A stretch of 34,724 nucleotides of DNA, taken from the NCBI GenBank assembly GCA_005778405.1, contig SXOA01000040.1, forward strand, positions 1 to 34,724, in the 5' to 3' direction. Shown here in pieces: positions 32,550-34,724 of the stretch. The position numbers were made by a program, and so were the translations under genes. Positions within the stretch are counted from its first letter, which is position 1, and every line of letters starts with the position of its first letter. The notes under the pieces were generated by a model. It did not search any database. It was given only the letters and a program-made list of their open reading frames with translations, and had not been told where the DNA came from. The stretch is from Planctomycetaceae bacterium. GTDB taxonomy: Bacteria > Planctomycetota > Planctomycetia > Pirellulales > Pirellulaceae.

Positions 32550-33911
32550 CTACTCCAGCAAATGCACCACCATGCCGCCCAGGAGCTTGGGGTAGAAGTA
32601 GGTGCTCTTGGCCGGCATTCGCTCGCCATGCTCGCTGATGGCGCGGACGTGGTCCACGGTGGCGGGCATGACGAGGGCGGCGAGCTCGAATTGGCCGCCG
32701 GCTCCCATTTGGCCGGTGGCGTCGCGGCCCACTGCGTCCCCTTTTTGCAAGTTCTCGATCACTTCGTCCACCGAGTGGACGTACATCGGCTTGGGGAGGT
32801 TCGCCAGGCCGAGCAGGTTGTCCATTACCAGGCGGTGCAGGATGGACACGCCCAGACCTTGCCAATCACTGCTGTGCTCGGGCGCGAGCTCGGCGAGCTT
32901 CGCCAGGCCTGCGGGAGTGACGCTCGCCAGGGTCCAAGTATTGTCACGTGCGGTGTAGAGCCCAAGCTGACCCTGATCTCCTTCTACTTCGATCTTCTCC
33001 CAAGCGCTCGCGGCAAGTTCGGGACCGGAGCCGAACGACTCCGAAGTAAAGTTGCCGCCGAGTTTGTTTTGCAACTCTTGTGAAGTCATCGCCGGCACGC
33101 CGCGGAAGAGGCGATGCGTGGGGAGCACGAGCAGGCCGGGATCGTTCATGCTGACGCATTGCGTGAGCACGAAATTGGCGGGATGCTCAGAGTCGAGCGC
33201 CCCTTGTTCAGCCAGAAAGTCCTTGTAGTTGCAGGCCGTTTCGTAACGATGGTGGCCGTCCGCAATGAACATGGGCTTGGGGCCCATGATGGCCGCCACG
33301 TCCGTGATGACCTTGGAATTGATGACTGGCCACATCCGGTGGACGACGCCTAGGTGATCCGTCGCGGTGTGAGGCGTTTGCCCTTTGACGGTATCTTCCA
33401 GCAGATTCTGGGCCTGGTTCTGCGGGTCAGGATACAGGCCGAAAATCTGGCTGAGATTCGCTTTCGTCGCCTTGGTCAGCAGCAGGCGGTCGGCTTTGGG
33501 TCCGGAGTGGGTTTCTTCGTGCGGATAGATCTTCCCCTCGCCAAACCGCTCCAGGCGAACGCGGCACATAAAGCCTCGCCGCGTAAACTCGCCCCCTTCC
33601 GTTGTGAACGTCTGGTGATAGACATAGAGCGCCGCGTCGGGGTCCACCTGCATCAGGCCCTCCTGCCGCCAGTGGCGGAGGAACTTTGCTGCCCGGCCGT
33701 ATTTGTTGCTCTGCTCACTGCTTCCGGTCGAGGTGTCTCCCGGCTCGTCCCGGTTGAGTTCCAGGCGAATGAAGTTCGCCGGGTGCCGCTTGTAGAGAGC
33801 GTCCTGGAACTCGGGACCGATGACATCGTACGGCGGCGTCACCACGTCGCTCAGGGAGCCAATATGGCCGAGATCGTAACGCAATCCGCGAAAGGCTTGA
33901 ATGGTGGGCAT
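32550..33911 (-). CDS. DUF1015 family protein
   Basis: This is a 453-residue DUF1015 protein. Landmarks are VVTPPYDVIGPEF (about 23-35), a conserved IYPHEETHSGPKADRL (128-142), FIADGHHRYETA (215-226) and a C-terminal KSTYFYPKLLGGMVVHLL. The family is widespread, cytoplasmic and of uncertain function; some members have been linked to serine-phosphate or ParB-like nuclease-fold chemistry, and a ParB/SbnI-like relation has been proposed, which I do not press. It lies directly upstream of the parA-parB operon on the same strand, with the parS-like sites in the gap, so read-through into parA is possible. Confidence 0.9.
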   Translation of the reverse strand: MPTIQAFRGLRYDLGHIGSLSDVVTPPYDVIGPEFQDALYKRHPANFIRLELNRDEPGDTSTGSSEQSNKYGRAAKFLRHWRQEGLMQVDPDAALYVYHQTFTTEGGEFTRRGFMCRVRLERFGEGKIYPHEETHSGPKADRLLLTKATKANLSQIFGLYPDPQNQAQNLLEDTVKGQTPHTATDHLGVVHRMWPVINSKVITDVAAIMGPKPMFIADGHHRYETACNYKDFLAEQGALDSEHPANFVLTQCVSMNDPGLLVLPTHRLFRGVPAMTSQELQNKLGGNFTSESFGSGPELAASAWEKIEVEGDQGQLGLYTARDNTWTLASVTPAGLAKLAELAPEHSSDWQGLGVSILHRLVMDNLLGLANLPKPMYVHSVDEVIENLQKGDAVGRDATGQMGAGGQFELAALVMPATVDHVRAISEHGERMPAKSTYFYPKLLGGMVVHLLE

Positions 33912-33967
33912 GAAACCGCAAGAACGAGGGAGAAGTTCGGAAGGACAAGGTGCATGCTAGCACTCGC

Positions 33968-34525
33968 CTAGGGCTTTGGGCTTGGGCTCTTTTCCGTTCC
34001 GGCTTCTGGCTCCGCGTCACTTTCAGCACTCTGCACGCAATCCTTGAATTCCAAGGTGGCATCGTTAACGATGCCATCGCTCGTTCCTTCAATGTGGATC
34101 TTGTCGCCAGCCTTCACTTGTTTCAGTGCCGCGCCCTGGTCCGCCGCGAAGGTGCATTTGACCCTGTAGGCTTTACCCTGGTGCGTGCCACCATCAAGAA
34201 TCACAAAAAGGGACTCACTTTCTGCCGGGTTCAACTCCAAGACCTTCCCCGTTACACGCCGCCTACCCCCGGCGAGAGCGCTTCGGATGGAGCTGGCAGC
34301 CATTGGAAATGTGAGGCCCTCCATCATTTCCTCAGCATTGAACTCCACGACAGCGGGCTTCGTCGGGCCTTTGTCAGCAGACTGAGCCTCATCCATGATC
34401 TTCTTAACATCCGCTTCCGTCACACCAGGGCCGTCGTTTGGTTTGCTGGAGTAATAGCCGCAGCCTTGCACAGCAACAAACAAGGCAGCCACGCCTGTCG
34501 TGGCGAAGATTTTAAGTGACGTCAT
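33968..34525 (-). CDS. Lipoprotein with OB-fold-like domain
   Basis: This is a 185-residue predicted lipoprotein with lipobox VAVQGC (Cys about residue 22). After a charged linker, residues about 85-165 look like an OB-fold of the tRNA_anti-like type: VTGKVLELNPAESESLFVILDGG, AYRVKCTF, LKQVKAGDKIHIEGTSDGI. Such exported OB-fold proteins are common in planctomycetes and of unknown role. The last 20 residues are acidic and Pro/Ser-rich. It starts 68 bases after the ahcY stop and may be a distal gene of the ahcY transcript. Confidence 0.75.
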   Translation of the reverse strand: MTSLKIFATTGVAALFVAVQGCGYYSSKPNDGPGVTEADVKKIMDEAQSADKGPTKPAVVEFNAEEMMEGLTFPMAASSIRSALAGGRRRVTGKVLELNPAESESLFVILDGGTHQGKAYRVKCTFAADQGAALKQVKAGDKIHIEGTSDGIVNDATLEFKDCVQSAESDAEPEAGTEKSPSPKP

Positions 34526-34593
34526 GATTGGTTTGCCCTTTCAAAAAAAACTTCAATAGGTTTAGCGTGCAAGGTGATCGCGATCTTGACGGC

Positions 34594-34724
34594 TTAATAC
34601 CGGTAATGCTCCGGCTTGTACGGCCCCTCGACCGCGACTCCGAGGTATTCTGATTGCTTGGCGGAGAGCTTCGTCAGCTTTACGCCGATCTGCTCCAGGT
34701 GCAGCCGGGCGACTTCTTCGTCGA
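34594..34724 (-). CDS. ahcY: Adenosylhomocysteinase, C-terminal end (partial)
   Basis: The last 42 residues are in the window and the rest lies beyond the right edge. The text [20 protein letters not shown] and the ending [17 protein letters not shown] is the invariant C-terminus of S-adenosylhomocysteine hydrolase, whose Lys and Tyr residues close over NAD. The enzyme splits S-adenosylhomocysteine to adenosine and homocysteine in the methyl cycle. The reading frame is open to the window edge. Confidence 0.95.
   Translation of the reverse strand, partial: DEEVARLHLEQIGVKLTKLSAKQSEYLGVAVEGPYKPEHYRY

Overview
The window looks like a chromosomal segment of a GC-rich planctomycete, probably Pirellulales or a relative; I infer this from gene content and it is not proven. 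Pointers are a DUF1501 protein with a Tat signal, a large PVC-type c-heme protein, a cysteine-rich YTV-repeat exported protein, tandem clpP genes behind tig, and several small planctomycete-type lipoproteins and membrane proteins. Most genes are housekeeping. The accessory part lies at about 15.4-20.6 kb.

Layout. 0-4.3 kb: a fused NADH-dehydrogenase-like/selenide water dikinase (SelD), a DUF1501 protein and a small unknown. 4.4-7.8 kb: tRNA-Gly(GCC) with its own promoter and terminator, then tig-clpP1-clpP2 (protein folding and turnover). 7.9-9.2 kb: fabF behind a TATAAT promoter. 9.3-11.4 kb, minus strand: PilZ-like membrane protein, lipoprotein, M50-type membrane protease and a small membrane protein. 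11.8-13.3 kb: PPP-like phosphoesterase overlapping a small membrane protein, then csrA behind a near-consensus promoter. 13.3-15.4 kb, minus strand: zinc-ribbon, transmembrane and alpha/alpha-toroid protein. 15.6-16.5 kb: a REP-associated tyrosine transposase (RAYT) among REP palindromes. 16.5-19.8 kb: a type III-like restriction helicase-nuclease cut by two in-frame amber codons and carrying a 183-bp repeat insert between its nuclease active-site strands. 19.8-20.6 kb: no gene, but an orphan promoter, a heptamer cluster and a terminator. 20.6-22.2 kb, minus strand: YTV-repeat protein. 22.9-24.2 kb: pseudopilin and rex. 24.3-26.3 kb: tRNA-Gln(TTG), SpoIIE-type phosphatase, MOSC protein. 26.4-30.1 kb: PVC heme protein converging on an FKBP prolyl isomerase. 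30.2-30.5 kb: a possible small-transcript unit with a 20-codon ORF. 30.6-32.5 kb, minus strand: parA-parB with three parS-like sites. 32.5-34.7 kb, minus strand: DUF1015 protein, OB-fold lipoprotein and the 3' end of ahcY.

The best candidates for something new are: (1) the restriction gene in three pieces, where each amber codon is followed within 0-6 bases by an in-frame start and a repeat array interrupts the PD-(D/E)XK site; (2) the promoter-hairpin-strong SD-20-codon ORF-terminator unit at 30243-30475; (3) the orphan promoter at 20035-20063 with five TGAATCA/TGATTCA heptamers downstream. All assignments come from reading motifs by eye; no database search was possible.
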